A stretch of 64,000 nucleotides of DNA. Source: Mixia osmundae IAM 14324. Lineage: Eukaryota > Basidiomycota > Mixiomycetes > Mixiales > Mixiaceae. Location of the stretch: assembly GCF_000708205.1 (NCBI RefSeq), contig NW_014575557.1, positions 620,143 through 684,142 on the forward strand, in the 5' to 3' direction. Made by a program: the position numbers and the translations under genes. This document shows, piece by piece, positions 21,102 to 32,500 of the stretch (the first letter of the stretch is position 1; the number at the start of each line of letters is the position of its first letter). A model generated the notes under the pieces. That model was given only the letters and a program-made list of their open reading frames with translations. It made no database searches and had not been told where the DNA came from.

Positions 21102-21209
21102 GGTTGGTGGGCTGCGCGTGACGTGCAAATGCGCGAAAATGAAAGCAATGAAGCAGCGACATGGCTGATGCTTCATCTTCGATGAGCCTTGCAGGAATGC
21201 ACTGAACCG

Positions 21210-22895
21210 ATGGTCTTGCGGCAGCTAGGTTGGTACAGACTAGCGCTGCTTGCCTCTGTGGTAGCCATCGCCCTCTTTACCCTACATGGCGAGAGAGACG
21301 AGGAGGAGGACCATCTGCCTCTTCAGACGGTGCAGTACAACAGCGCTCGCCCGGGAAGACATCTTCATCTGCCCACTGCGACGGGCATCAACGATAGCCT
21401 ATCCCTGAGTACTTTCCTCCGTCAGCGCATTGGCAAGCTACCGAAAGATGACTATCTCTGGGTCACCCTGCTCGACGCGACATACCTCCGTCAAGGCGGG
21501 ACGGATCTCACCCTGTTCCTGCAACGCTTGGGCGATGGAACGCTTCCTCGAGCGCCCGGACGGGTACGGCCTACGACCGACGTCAGTTCGATAGACATGT
21601 ATCGAGCCAAAATTGATGATGGCGATATCGACTTTGACGAGGCGCTTTACAATTCCCCACGCGGCCATCAAGACCTGCTCGTCATCTGCCTGGACCAAGC
21701 CTGTGTCGATCTATGTAATGAGCGTAACCTCTTCGGCTATGGAGGCTTCTATCAACCTGCAAGACAGTGGCCTAGCAAACCGCCGCTCATGATGACCAAA
21801 CTGCTCGCGTTCAAAGAGATTGCAGAGGCAGGCTATCGGACATTGTTCGTCGAAGGCGATGTATGGCTTCGATACGATCCCTATCCGTACCTGCCCAAAT
21901 GGACCGATGAAGGCTTCGGCATCTCGTTCCCGTACGAGGGATCAGCAGAAGTCAACATCGGCGTCATCGTCTCGAGCGGAGACAATGACAAGGTTGCAGA
22001 GCTGTGGCGACGCGCACTCGATGATATGATCAACAGAGTCGGGCAGTGGGACCAGGGTGCAGTCAACAAAGTCTTGGAGTTGACGTACGACAATTACACC
22101 GTTGGTGCTCACGAACGCAAAAAGGCAACGCCCTGGGGTCTCGGCGTCCACTTTCTAGACCGATTCCGCTTTGTACAATACCACAGAGGCTATGGCGTTC
22201 CTGCAGAAGCAGTCCTTCTTCATACGACCTGCGTGGACGACTACCCCATCAGACGCACACTCGCTGCCACTCATGGCTTTACGCAAGATATAGACAGTTA
22301 CTATAGCAAACCTCGCAAAATTCTCTCGTTAGACGCTCTGACGGGCACCGAAGCCGGCCTGCAAGGTTTCCTCGCCATTGCAGTCGGCCTTGCTGCAGAC
22401 TCTGGTCGTGACCTCTTACTGCCCCCGACGGCATTGTACTTGAACACCAGCGTCCAGCCGAACCTACGCAACAGAGACATCTGGGCAGTGTTGCCCATCG
22501 AAGAGACATCGCAAGAGTACAATGTAGACATACTCGAGCCGAGATACCTCTCTCACGCACACACGAATAGTCATCGCGATACACTCGTACTAGACATACA
22601 ACTGAGACCTACATACACCCAGCTCGTCGATGCGCTCAACAGTCCATTGTACGATGCCGCCGGTACAGTAGCGCTGAGTCTAGGCGCTATGCCCACTGCG
22701 CCAATGTTTAACTGGCGAGACGTTCCGGCGCAATACAAACGACTCAAGCTTTGCTACGATCTCTGGCGCACGCCGGGCTGCGATATCTCCTGCTTGCGAG
22801 AACCGCTGGAAGATCGACAGGCGCGACTAGCTGCCAAACGTAGGCAGGAGCCCTGGGCGATGCTCAAACCCGTTCTATACCCAAAAGGTCTCTGA
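21210..22895 (+). CDS. Type II membrane glycosyltransferase (GT77-like), copy B
   Basis: Paralogue of the gene at 3694-5421, in the opposite orientation, also without introns. 561 residues from the ATG at 21210 (an ATG at 21189 is an alternative). Signal anchor ~9-27 (ALLASVVAIALFTLHG). From TVQYNSARPGRH onward it aligns with copy A with only small gaps by eye: GGTDLTLFLQRL, QDLLVICLDQACVDLC, FGYGGFYQPARQWP, FVEGDVWLRYDPYP, NRVGQWDQGAVNKVLE, TPWGLGVHFLDR and HTTCVDDYP are all shared. Most changes are conservative, and the two N-terminal cytosolic tails differ completely. Both copies carry EGD in place of D-x-D. Substrate unknown. Confidence 0.7.
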   Translation: MVLRQLGWYRLALLASVVAIALFTLHGERDEEEDHLPLQTVQYNSARPGRHLHLPTATGINDSLSLSTFLRQRIGKLPKDDYLWVTLLDATYLRQGGTDLTLFLQRLGDGTLPRAPGRVRPTTDVSSIDMYRAKIDDGDIDFDEALYNSPRGHQDLLVICLDQACVDLCNERNLFGYGGFYQPARQWPSKPPLMMTKLLAFKEIAEAGYRTLFVEGDVWLRYDPYPYLPKWTDEGFGISFPYEGSAEVNIGVIVSSGDNDKVAELWRRALDDMINRVGQWDQGAVNKVLELTYDNYTVGAHERKKATPWGLGVHFLDRFRFVQYHRGYGVPAEAVLLHTTCVDDYPIRRTLAATHGFTQDIDSYYSKPRKILSLDALTGTEAGLQGFLAIAVGLAADSGRDLLLPPTALYLNTSVQPNLRNRDIWAVLPIEETSQEYNVDILEPRYLSHAHTNSHRDTLVLDIQLRPTYTQLVDALNSPLYDAAGTVALSLGAMPTAPMFNWRDVPAQYKRLKLCYDLWRTPGCDISCLREPLEDRQARLAAKRRQEPWAMLKPVLYPKGL

Positions 22896-23100
22896 GCAGG
22901 AGCTGTAAATGGGTCGGCGCGCAAGAGAGGTGTCGGCAGGATTTCGGCCCTGCGTATCCTTGGACCCCGCTGGTGTACACACGCACCATAGACAAGGCAT
23001 GTTGTAGCAGTAGCGTATCTCAGATCGATCCCCCAAGTTGACATTGACATCTCGCGACTTGCCGCCTTGCCGCGTCATCGCTGCGCAACTCTCTGTACCG

Positions 23101-24543
23101 ATGTCAGAGGTCCAGCTGTATGTCTATGACTTGTCCAATGGTCTCGCAAGGGCCATGTCGCTAGCTTGGACCGGTCGACAGCTGGACGGCATCTGGCACA
23201 CTTCTGTCGTCGTGTACGGTCTCGAATTCTTCTACGGCCAAGGAATCTCAACGGTTCGGCCGGGCACATCGCACCATGGCCGTCCCCAACGGCAGATCTC
23301 GATGGGGAGGACAGAGATTGACAAGATGACCTTTACGGAGTACCTAGACGGCTTGCGTGATCGGTGGACAGCAGCAGATTATCATTTGCTCGAGCACAAT
23401 TGCAACAACTTTAGCGATACCGTGCTCGAGTTCCTCGTCAACCAGCACGTGCCTCGAGATATACTAGGTATGCCGTTTCGTTTCTGCGCTTTTTGGGGGA
23501 TGCTGATTGCAAGCGCAGACTTACCGGCCGTGTTTCTGTCGACGCCGATGGGTCAGCAGATGCGCCCGATGATCGATCAGATGTTCAGACCGAGAGGCGC
23601 TTCCAATGTCGAGCCAGAAGCTGCAGTCGCATCTCTCACTCGAGCTGCAGCTACGAACGGCCATGCGTCAGCTTCAACGGCTGCTCAGGCCATCTCATTA
23701 CCCATGCTCGACGCGTTGAAAGACAAAGTAGTCCGCTTCGAGCAGGTGCCCAATGTCGATTCGGCCATCAGCAAACTGTCGCTTTGCTTCGAAGACGTCA
23801 AAGACGAGCGCGCTGGAACAACAACACAGACGATACGCAGTATCCTGCGACCCTACCTGATCGCCTTTGAGCGCAAAGCAGTCGGCATCCAATTCGCGTC
23901 GCCACCGAAACCTGCGCTGTTATTGGCCATGGCAAAGGCATTCACTGCCGCGAGTCAGCTCCTGCCAAACGACCAACTCTTTCCTATATTTGACCTGCTC
24001 CGCTTCGCGATGCTGGACAAGCGAATCGCGGCGGGTATCGCGGTCATGTCATCTATCGATCTCTTTGGCACCTTGCTGAGCACGTCGATCGAAACCCCAG
24101 CGGAGGCAAGGTTGACGATGCTCACTTCGTTGCGTTTGTTTGCCAATTGCGTCGGCCAAAAGACTATCGCTGCGAAGCTTGATCAGGATCAGCTCAAGCA
24201 GCTGGCTTTGCTCGGCTTGGAACACAGCGATGCTGGTGTCAGGGCAGCTGCAGCATCACTCGCCTTTGCAATCCGGCAGGCCATGAACAAAGCTACCGAG
24301 GAGGACGAGATCGAGCTCGCGTCGGCCCTTGTGCATCCTCTGACGAGCGAGACAGCGCCAGAGACGGCCTATCGCCTCGTCGGCGCAATCGGCTTGTTAC
24401 TGCGGATGTCTGAGCATCAAGAGCCCCTGAGAGAATTGCTAGAAGTGCTCGAACTCAAAGCAGCACTCAGCAAGCTGCGGAGTCTCCATGGCTTGGACCT
24501 CAAGGCACTTGCATTGTCGGACGAACTTGTCACACTGTTGTAG
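23101..24543 (+). CDS. PPPDE (DeSI-type) cysteine peptidase with C-terminal helical repeat (PUL-like) domain
   Basis: Predicted deubiquitinase/deSUMOylase. Exons 23101-23467 and 23519-24543 (463 residues). PPPDE fold: VQLYVYDLSNGLA at the start, catalytic His in IWHTSVVVYG (~residue 38), FFYGQGI, and catalytic Cys in LLEHNCNNFSD (~100). After ARDIL-type sequence and a linker, the last ~270 residues are helical (LRFAMLDKRIAAGI, LTSLRLFANCV) and resemble the PUL/armadillo domain that fungal PPPDE proteins often carry. I see no thioredoxin domain, which some relatives have between the two parts. The 51-nt intron is a multiple of three with no stop, so retention would add 17 residues without breaking the frame. 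Start at 23101 chosen for the family start. Confidence 0.8.
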   Translation: MSEVQLYVYDLSNGLARAMSLAWTGRQLDGIWHTSVVVYGLEFFYGQGISTVRPGTSHHGRPQRQISMGRTEIDKMTFTEYLDGLRDRWTAADYHLLEHNCNNFSDTVLEFLVNQHVPRDILGMPFRFCAFWGMLIASADLPAVFLSTPMGQQMRPMIDQMFRPRGASNVEPEAAVASLTRAAATNGHASASTAAQAISLPMLDALKDKVVRFEQVPNVDSAISKLSLCFEDVKDERAGTTTQTIRSILRPYLIAFERKAVGIQFASPPKPALLLAMAKAFTAASQLLPNDQLFPIFDLLRFAMLDKRIAAGIAVMSSIDLFGTLLSTSIETPAEARLTMLTSLRLFANCVGQKTIAAKLDQDQLKQLALLGLEHSDAGVRAAAASLAFAIRQAMNKATEEDEIELASALVHPLTSETAPETAYRLVGAIGLLLRMSEHQEPLRELLEVLELKAALSKLRSLHGLDLKALALSDELVTLL

Positions 24544-24758
24544 ACCTAGGAGTGCGTTCGAGTGCTGGCTGGCAGGACCCTGGCGCGTTGCTCCTTCGCG
24601 TCGAGAACGACCAAACCGTCTCGACCTCTGCCCATGACCAAAGTCGCTCCCTCTCCACACAAACATCGGCACATGCTTCTGCCCTACAACGCCGGACATG
24701 GTCTCAAGCAGATCGCACCCGCTCAGGGCGATGGCACTGATGCAAACAGCTGGTGTAG

Positions 24759-25998
24759 CGATCGAGGCAATGCCGTCTTGACGTGTTGGCCAACCCGTTC
24801 GACTACGATGGTAATCTGTTCGGGAGGAGCTACAAGACGTCAGCTCACTGTCGACAGATGGAAGGCCAATGGAACAACGTCACTTGGAACTCCCGCTATC
24901 CGGTCTTCATCGCTGATGGCTTTGTATCGCTTTACGTCAGTGACGCCCAATCGCACTGCAAGCAAACATGGTCTGACTCGGGATGGCAGCTCTATCGTGA
25001 GTCGGCTCACAACACGGACCAATGCACCGTATGCTCAGCAGTGCGAGAAGGCTAGGCGCTCTATCACAACAGCAAGCCGCCAATTGGACTCATCTCCCTA
25101 ATACGCCCGGCTCGATCGCGATCAAGTACGTCAGCATACTGCTCACTCCCTCCACGCCTCATATCACCGTCAGACCAGAAGTGACCTGGTTCGACGATGC
25201 CCCAGCCGACAAGAATACGACAGAACCTTTCTACTTTCTCATACAAGCTGCCGGCATGCCTCTGAGCGGTAACGAGCAGCCTCAACCTACCTTCAACGCA
25301 ATCCACGTTGGTGCTTCGGCCAATGCCAATACGTTTACTCCAAATGGCTCGGGTGAGCTTACGACTGGTCCATACGGTACAGCGCCCTGGGTACCCCCCG
25401 TCGTCGGCGTACTCGCCGGCTTACTTTTGTGCGTTCGCTCAGAGACGAGGAGCGCCGAAACCTGACCGACACCAAGCAGACTTGCGACGCTGTTCATGAT
25501 CATTTCGTGCCTTCGCAAGCGTAAGAAGATAGCAAAAGCCCACCCGAACCGCTCCTCTGCAACCCAACCTCTGGCGCTCAGGACGCGAGATACCTCGCCA
25601 ACCCCTGCAACAGTAGCCTCGCCCGTCTCGATCGGTCAAGATTCTGATTACAAATCGCCAATTCAGCCCGAGGGCTCGCAGACGCAGCAGGCCGATGCTT
25701 TGCGCTCGATACCCCCAAAAAGCGCGTCTAACCTAGCTCACTACCCGTCACTCACAAGAGACGGCGCGATCTCTGTTGCTGAAGCAGAAGCAGCTGCTAC
25801 GGCTTTCAGAGGTTGGTTGTCATCCACTTCTGTAGATTGCGCACTGATGGAAGAACCGCAGAGGCCCTCAGAAAGGCGCCTACGCCAAGTCTTAGTACAT
25901 CGTCATTGCCCGTAGCTTTTGGCAATAGTGACCGCAGGCAGTCAACGATTTCTGTGCTCAACTCGCCACAGACACCTCAGACTCCCATAGCGCCTTGA
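24759..25998 (+). CDS. Unknown type I single-pass membrane protein (5' end unresolved)
   Basis: I do not recognise the family. Exons 24759-24996, 25056-25428, 25480-25811 and 25862-25998 join in frame. The predicted extracellular part is rich in Trp, Tyr and Cys with N-glycosylation sites (WNNVTWNSRYPVF, NWTHLP, KNTTEPF). One membrane span, WVPPVVGVLAGLLLLATLFM, is created only by the splice at 25428/25480. It is followed by basic CLRKRKKIAK and a ~150-residue Ser/Thr/Pro/Gln cytoplasmic tail, the layout of a wall or surface sensor. No signal peptide was found: the frame is closed by a stop at 24756, so at least one upstream exon (24544-24700) is missing from this model. Its 3' end is 22 bp from that of the GT32 gene. 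Confidence 0.5.
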
Positions 25999-26020
25999 GC
26001 CATTCCCAGATGCATCAGTG

Positions 26021-27202
26021 TCACAACAACACCTTCTGGGCCTGTATTGACGACGAATCTGAACCGGATGAGCTTGGCGTGGATGAACCTGATCGAGCCG
26101 AAAGGTCTACGATTTTGTCGTTCCATTTGAACTGGATCTTGCGCGTAGCTGACAAATCGAGTGCAAGCATAGGCCGTTGGCGACGTCTACTTGTACGTCT
26201 AGCAGCGGACTTCTCTGTCACCGGAGATGGCAAGAAGCGCACATGTCGTTGCATTGTCGAACGCGATCGCATATGCCAGCCGAATATGGCTACGATGGCA
26301 ACAGATGCCAAGGGCAGCCACAGACTCATCAAGCTGTTCACGGCATGTCCGAGCGCCATGATGACAGAGGAGTCCCAACTGTGCCAAGTTGATGCTCCAA
26401 GATGCTCGAAGAGCGGCGTAAAAGTATGTCCGCTGAGACGATGTGCTTTCCCCGGTAGGATCTTCATGCTTCTCCTGACTTCGGCAGGCAGCGCGACGTC
26501 AATAGCACTGAAATACAGACAGCCAGTCGAGAACATATTTGTCGCATAGGGAAAGAACCACTCGAGATTGTATACTGGCAAGGCTGACACAAGAGCATTC
26601 ATGTACGGGTGATTGGGGATGGCGGCAATAAAGGCGTTCGTCCGCCCTGTCGGGGTTGCCGGTGGCGTAACGAGCGTCAGCCGTCGGAGCGGATCGAGAT
26701 TGACTCGACAGGCTAGGTCTAGGTCCATATAGATTCCACCGAGACGTGCCAGGAGCATGTAACGCAAGGTGTTGGACCTCTGTATTGTCTGACCGTAGCT
26801 CAGCCAGGTCCGTAGCAGTTCTGGGTACTCTTTTGCTACGAATGCGGCAGCTGACTCGTCGGTCCACATTTTGAACTCCGCCGTCGGATGTAACGCACGA
26901 CAGCTGTCCAGAGATACTTGCCAGGATGGTCGCATGACATAGCTAGGCCCAAGTAGGATTGAATGGAAGACATTCGGAATGACATAGTTATTCTGCTGAC
27001 TCTTAGAGTCCGCCGAACCGCAGTAGGTTCCGTTGCAAGCTAAGCCGTCATCGAGACTTCCGACTTCGTTGATTGTGCGCAAGTCGAATGTGTATGCACT
27101 CGCAAGCGAGAAGACGATGACTAATCTGTGTCGACAAATTGACAGAAGCGCCAGTGCCGTCAACAATGTAGCAATCCCCGCGAGACGCCAGGAGCAAACC
27201 AT
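26021..27202 (-). CDS. GT32 glycosyltransferase, OCH1/SUR1-like
   Basis: Type II Golgi membrane enzyme of the GT32 family, which includes the initiating alpha-1,6-mannosyltransferase Och1 and the inositol-phosphoceramide mannosyltransferase Sur1/Csh1. 393 residues from the ATG at 27202, chosen because it opens a signal anchor (ATLLTALALLSI). Seen: IPNVFHSILLGP, the LDSCRALHPTAEFKMWTD block, then SNTLRYMLLARLGGIYMDLD with the catalytic D-x-D at about residue 160, and TGRTNAFIAAIPNHPYM. A second hydrophobic span near 300 (LWLPLASVAIVAIFGW) favours the SUR1-like, two-TM topology. No introns. The frame is open upstream to 27457. Confidence 0.75.
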   Translation of the reverse strand: MVCSWRLAGIATLLTALALLSICRHRLVIVFSLASAYTFDLRTINEVGSLDDGLACNGTYCGSADSKSQQNNYVIPNVFHSILLGPSYVMRPSWQVSLDSCRALHPTAEFKMWTDESAAAFVAKEYPELLRTWLSYGQTIQRSNTLRYMLLARLGGIYMDLDLACRVNLDPLRRLTLVTPPATPTGRTNAFIAAIPNHPYMNALVSALPVYNLEWFFPYATNMFSTGCLYFSAIDVALPAEVRRSMKILPGKAHRLSGHTFTPLFEHLGASTWHSWDSSVIMALGHAVNSLMSLWLPLASVAIVAIFGWHMRSRSTMQRHVRFLPSPVTEKSAARRTSRRRQRPMLALDLSATRKIQFKWNDKIVDLSARSGSSTPSSSGSDSSSIQAQKVLL

Positions 27203-27469
27203 GATGCCGTGCAAAGACGTCGCCAATCGTGTGAGCGGCCAAGGAAAATCATCAGCCGCCGGAGGAAAGACAGCCGCTCTCGGAGCTATGACAGAATGTC
27301 GCGGAGTACCTGCCCCAATCGCGTCGCAGAACTCTCCGTGAAAAATGCCAAGACGTGGTGACGTAGCAGTCGACGATCGCCAGCAAATTCCGCACTGCCA
27401 ATATCGAAATGTAGCGTTCAAGAATTCTAAAGAGCAGACTCGGCCGAACTGAGGCACGCGGATGAACGG

Positions 27470-29426
27470 CTAATTCGGCAAGCGATCGAGCCTGTCCGCG
27501 ATTTGGTCGATCCTTTTGGTTAGAGCCGCATGACGACTCGCCAGAGCATAGAGTTTGTCACGCTTACCGGGCTCCTGCGCCGGAAGCTCTCGGTCTTGAC
27601 TCGCTTGCCGAGAACGGTTAGTAAAGTCTGCAAGTGGGGTAAAGGATCTGTCTGACAGGCTTCTCGAGTGTCTTGAGCTGCCAAGGCTCTTCGAAAGCAG
27701 ACTGATCGAAGCTGAGCGAGAGCGCGTAGGGCTGTCGTCAAGTTCTGTGCCCTCTATGCTGGATTCCTCTGATTGTAGCATGTGCGCGCCTTGGTCTTGA
27801 GATGCGCTCTCATTGCGCTCCATATGTGTGCTGGGTCTGCGTTTCTGAGCAGTCGATAGCACAGCATGCTGGACCATCTCGTGTCGCGCCGAGAATGCAC
27901 TCATGTCGCGCCGCTGACGCTTTGTTGCCGAGGTGGTCGAGCTGTCGGTGGTCTTTGAGCGAGACAGAGACGACAAACTGATGGTAGAGCGTCTCGCGGG
28001 AGTGACGAACCATGCGGGCGAGTGCGCAATGGTGGGCAGAGCAGTCTCGCCTGGCTCACGATATCCGATTTCTTCCCAAGCATCCTCAGATGGCACGAAT
28101 GCCCAATCAGCATGTTCAATCTCGTCAGATTGCGTAGGTGTGTCCGCTTTCGCGATGCGCAAGATGGACAGGCCAGGCGAAGAGAAGAATGCCGAGAAAT
28201 CAATGCCAGTCGAAGGTTTCGTGGCAGACTGGTATGCCGATAGATTCGCAATGTCGATCACAGGGTGCTCCGGCACGAAGCGGTCTAGACTCCTTGGGTC
28301 TTCGAAGCGAACAAAGGGATGTCGGGCGAGCTCATGCGCCGGAGGAGCGTGACCTGGTCGCGTGAGCAAGCTACCTGCAGTGAGCCTTGGCCGGATTTCG
28401 CGCGGACAGATGCTCACAGCTGCAAGAGGTCACGACCGTCCTGTGAGATCGAGCAGTGCGAAGGCAATCGAATCTCCGACTGCAAAGCGAAGTCAGCACT
28501 CGCGATGGGGGAGTCGCATGGCTTACATCCTCCAGAATCAGATCATATGTCGTTGCTACATCTTCCGCATAGAATGGACACGCTCCCACAATAATCTGAC
28601 GCACCCATTCGCTAGCCGTCAGGGGAATGCAGAAGTTGTCGCAACGATGCTTACCTCATACATCATCACGCCCAAACTCCACAGATCTGCTTCCGCGCCG
28701 TACGACTGCTCGTCGGCCTGGGTTTGACAGCGATTGATGGCCGCCTGGTGAGCACGCAACATGTGAGGCGATATATAATCCACTGTGCCGACAAGAGCCT
28801 CTGCAAACGGTCGCTTGACGTTTCCAGTCGCGGGATTGAGCGGAGCTGCAGAGCCGAAATCGGTCAAGCGTAGCTGACCCGTCATGGCGATAAGCAGGTT
28901 GCTAGGCTTCAAGTCGCGATGCACCCAGGAATGGGCGTGAAGCCATGTGAGAGCGGCGAGCGTGTCGTGCAGCCAAGCGCGTATCCAGCTCGTTTGGACG
29001 CCTTCTGGTCCAAGTGTGTCTAGCAGAGCGCCCAGGTCACCACCGGGACAGTACTCCGTTATCAGATACAGGTTCTGCTCGTCTGAGTCGGCGGCAAGCA
29101 GTCTGCAAATCGCGGGACATCGCTCGCTGAGTTGCAGTAGGAGAATCTGCCTCTCATGTTGTGGAAACAGTTGCTGCGCATAGACTGAGCATGAAGTACG
29201 TATGTGAGATTGAGAGCATACGTCCGACAGCTTGCGAGCATGGCTTCTGCTCACAGACTTGACTGCAAAGAGCAGGCTCTCTTGACTAGATCGCGTCGCT
29301 CTTGCTAGCCTTACCTGCAAAGATTTGCCTCTTCAACGAACGTTCGGACGCAGCAGCGAAGTATCAGCGTACCTCGCCGCAGTCGCCTCTGTGCAAAAGC
29401 TTGATGACTTCTAAGCGGTCGAGCAT
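27470..29426 (-). CDS. AGC-type Ser/Thr protein kinase (DMPK/citron-like)
   Basis: Predicted cytosolic kinase. Exons on the complement: 29373-29426, 29222-29314, 28655-29173, 28527-28595, 28418-28479, 27470-28370 (565 residues). Kinase motifs: LLHRGDCGEVRLA (glycine loop with His for the first Gly), FAVKSV (Lys), HERQIL (helix C Glu), HRDLKPSNLL, LTDFGSAA, then GTVDYISPHM where most kinases have APE, and YGAEADLWSLGVMMYE. The ~300-residue C-terminal tail is Ser/Arg-rich and ends in a basic helix (RHAALTKRIDQIADRL). The first ATG lies right at the start of the kinase domain; open frame upstream with a plausible helix (LIDRLCERV) suggests the true start could be further 5'. Divergent from HRQ1 (129 bp). 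Confidence 0.75.
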
Positions 29427-29555
29427 GACGCCAAGGCGCCAAGCGAGGTTTCGCGCGCGACGCAGCCTTTGCTCTTTCGAACTTTTGACGCGTTCACATA
29501 ATCGATCGATCAATCTCCAGGCGACGACGTCAGCGTCTAGTCAACGGGGCTGCTC

Positions 29556-32500
29556 ATGTCCAACACGACATGGCTATCTGGCAAGCGGAAGCCACTCAAC
29601 AGAGGCGGCGGTCTGATTGCCATCAATCAGATCGAGGAGCTAGATCCGCATGGGCTGAGTACGAGCAACAAACGCGAGCGTGCAAGTTCGGTTGCCAGCG
29701 AAGACATTGACCTCGAATCGCACCACTCTCATGAATCTGAGCATGACGAAGATGTCGTGCAACTCGATGTACGGCCTGGAGAGATTGCTCCACCTCCCGC
29801 AACAGAGTCAGAGAAACGACGCAAAGCTGAGATCCTCTACGCGAAACACAATCAAGGCCGTCCGCCCAAGAAGTCAAAGACCGCGCAAGAGAAGCAGAAG
29901 GAGAAAGATCCGCCGGACTTTATAGCCACTTTGCCATGGCCTGATCATTTCGTCAAGCTCGAGAAGACGTTCAAAGCCCTGAACACAGTCTACACATTCT
30001 GTACTGCTCGAAAGCACCTAGCGCCTACTTACGCAAATATGAAGAAATCTGTCGAAGGACTGTTGAGGCGCACGCTAGAGATACAAGAGATTGCTCAGAT
30101 GAAAGCGCTTCTGCCTGAGCTCGTTCGATTCGCTTACATTGCGCCGGAGCTTCTCAAAATTCACATGGAAGGTGCAGAGCAGAAACCCCAGTCTGGTAAA
30201 TTTGGCAAGAAGGACAAAGATAATGCTGAGAACGAGAGCTTTGAGCTACCGGACATGTCTAGAGTCGATCCTGACGAGCAAGTGCTCATCTTTGAGTTCA
30301 CTGATGGCGAAGTCAAAGCCGAGAAAGGGGGTGGGAAGTTCAATAGCCGACGGCGCAAGAACAAAGACGGCACCCACAAGGAGATCATCATAAACGCAGT
30401 ATATACGCCCGAGGCAATGACTCGCATGATAGAGAAGCGCAACGTCAAATTCCATTCGGCAGTCGATGAACTACTGGTCGCTTGCAATGCTCAAGATCTA
30501 GATCCCGTCAGCCTGCTTCTGACTGCCACAGAAGATCATGTACCAGTGAAGAGCTCGGAAATAGAGGGTGCAGATAAGATTGTGCCTCTGCGCGAGAGAA
30601 GAGCAGATCTCGACTTTTACCTCCGCAATCCTGACAACCGACCGAGCATAGAGTCTGTCATTGCCGAGCTCAAAGATGAAGACTTCTACAAGGATCAGAT
30701 CGTCGATGGAGGTCACAGGATTTTCTCTGCCCGCGAGGCCAAGTTTGGCAATGTTGAGCTCTCGCAAGGCATCATGGATGCTTTGTATGCCACCAAAGGC
30801 ATAACATCAATGTACTCTCATCAAGCCGAAGCGATCAATCATCTCATCAATGGCAGTCACGTCATCGTCTCTACATCCACCTCGTCGGGAAAGTCGCTGA
30901 TCTATCAAGTTCCAGCGCTGGCAGCGTTTGAGCGTGACATAGAAGCGACTGCCATGTATATCTTCCCAACGAAAGCGCTCGCGCAAGATCAGAAACGAGC
31001 GCTTGCAGATCTGTTGTCGTACTGCGAGCATCTCAGCGAGGTCAAGGTTCGTGCGCTCTGTCGGGTCAAGAGCTCAGCTAAGTGCCTTGCGCAATAGATT
31101 GCCACCTTTGATGGTGATACACCCAAGGATGATCGAAACTTCATCAGAGACAGAGCAAATGTCATCTTCACCAATCCGGATATGCTCCACATCACAGTCC
31201 TACCACACGAAGAGGAATGGCGGAGATTCTTCGAGAATCTCAAGCTCGTTGTGGTAGATGGTACGCAGCTTCCTGCTAATGCTTGACATTCCATTGAAGT
31301 GGCTGTTGAACAGAGTTGCACATGTACAACGGCCTTTTTGGCTGCCACGTTGCCTTCATCATGCGGCGCTTGCGACGTGTATGCGCCGCTGTCGGCAATC
31401 ATCGCGTCATGTTCGTCTCTTGCAGCGCAACAGTCTCCAATCCGGCAGAGGTGCGTGATTCTGCCTTGCACTAGTATGCTGCGGCTGAGTGTTGCGCAGC
31501 ACATGGAAGCAATCTTTGGCATCACTGGCGTCAAGGTTGTCGATGTAGACGGATCGCCGACAGGTCGCAAAGAGTATCTCGTCTGGAACCCACCTTTCAT
31601 AGATCCTCATCAGATCACACAAGGACGCGTCAGCACGATCGCAGAGACTTCTCGCATCGTCCGCTTTCTCATGGACCGAGGCATCCGCGTCATCGTCTTC
31701 TGCAAAGTGCGAAAGATCTGCGAAGTCGTGATCAAGCAGATCAGAACAGATCTTGCCATAGAAGGACGAAGTGACATGGCTTCCCGTGTGCGCTCATACC
31801 GCTCCGGATACACGGCAGCGGATCGTAGAGAGATCGAAGCGGAAATGTTCAATGGCCATCTGCTGGCTATCATAGCCACCACTGCCCTCGAGCTTGGTAT
31901 TGATATTGGCAGTCTCGATGCTGTCGTGACTGTGGGCTTCCCCTATACGCTGCCAGGCTTTCGACAGCAGGCAGGTAGAGCAGGTCGTCGTAACAAGGAT
32001 TCGCTCGCCATGCTCGTCACCGATCCTTGGCCACTCGATCAGCATTACGCCCGCAATCCGGACGAGTTATTCTCAAAGCCGGACGCACAGCTCAGTGTCG
32101 ACCTCGAGAATCCGATCGTGCTTGAGGGCCACCTTCAATGTGCTGCGCAGGAGATGCCCGTCAAGCCGGAAGATGATGAGGTCTACTTCGGTGCGATGAT
32201 GAAAGAGATCTGCAAAGAGCGCCTGTTGCCGGACGAAGAGGGCTACTATCACGCGCACCCTCGCATGCTACCATTCCCGTCACGTCACGTCTCAATACGT
32301 AACACAGAGGATGAGACGTATGTCATTGTCGATACGACGAACGGTCGACAAAAGATTCTCGAGGAGATCGAATGGTCGAGAGCTGTCTTTGAAGTGTTCG
32401 AAGGGGCACTGTTCATTCATCAAGGCAAGACGTTTATCACTCTCGAAGTGAACCACACGACTCGTATCGCTAAGCTCGTCCAAGCTCAAGTCGATTGGAT

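Noticed and set aside
24562-25101. Open frame of 179 codons overlapping the type I membrane protein
   Set aside because: The alternative frame has Trp, Cys and glycosylation patterns and splices cleanly to the TM exon; this one does not.
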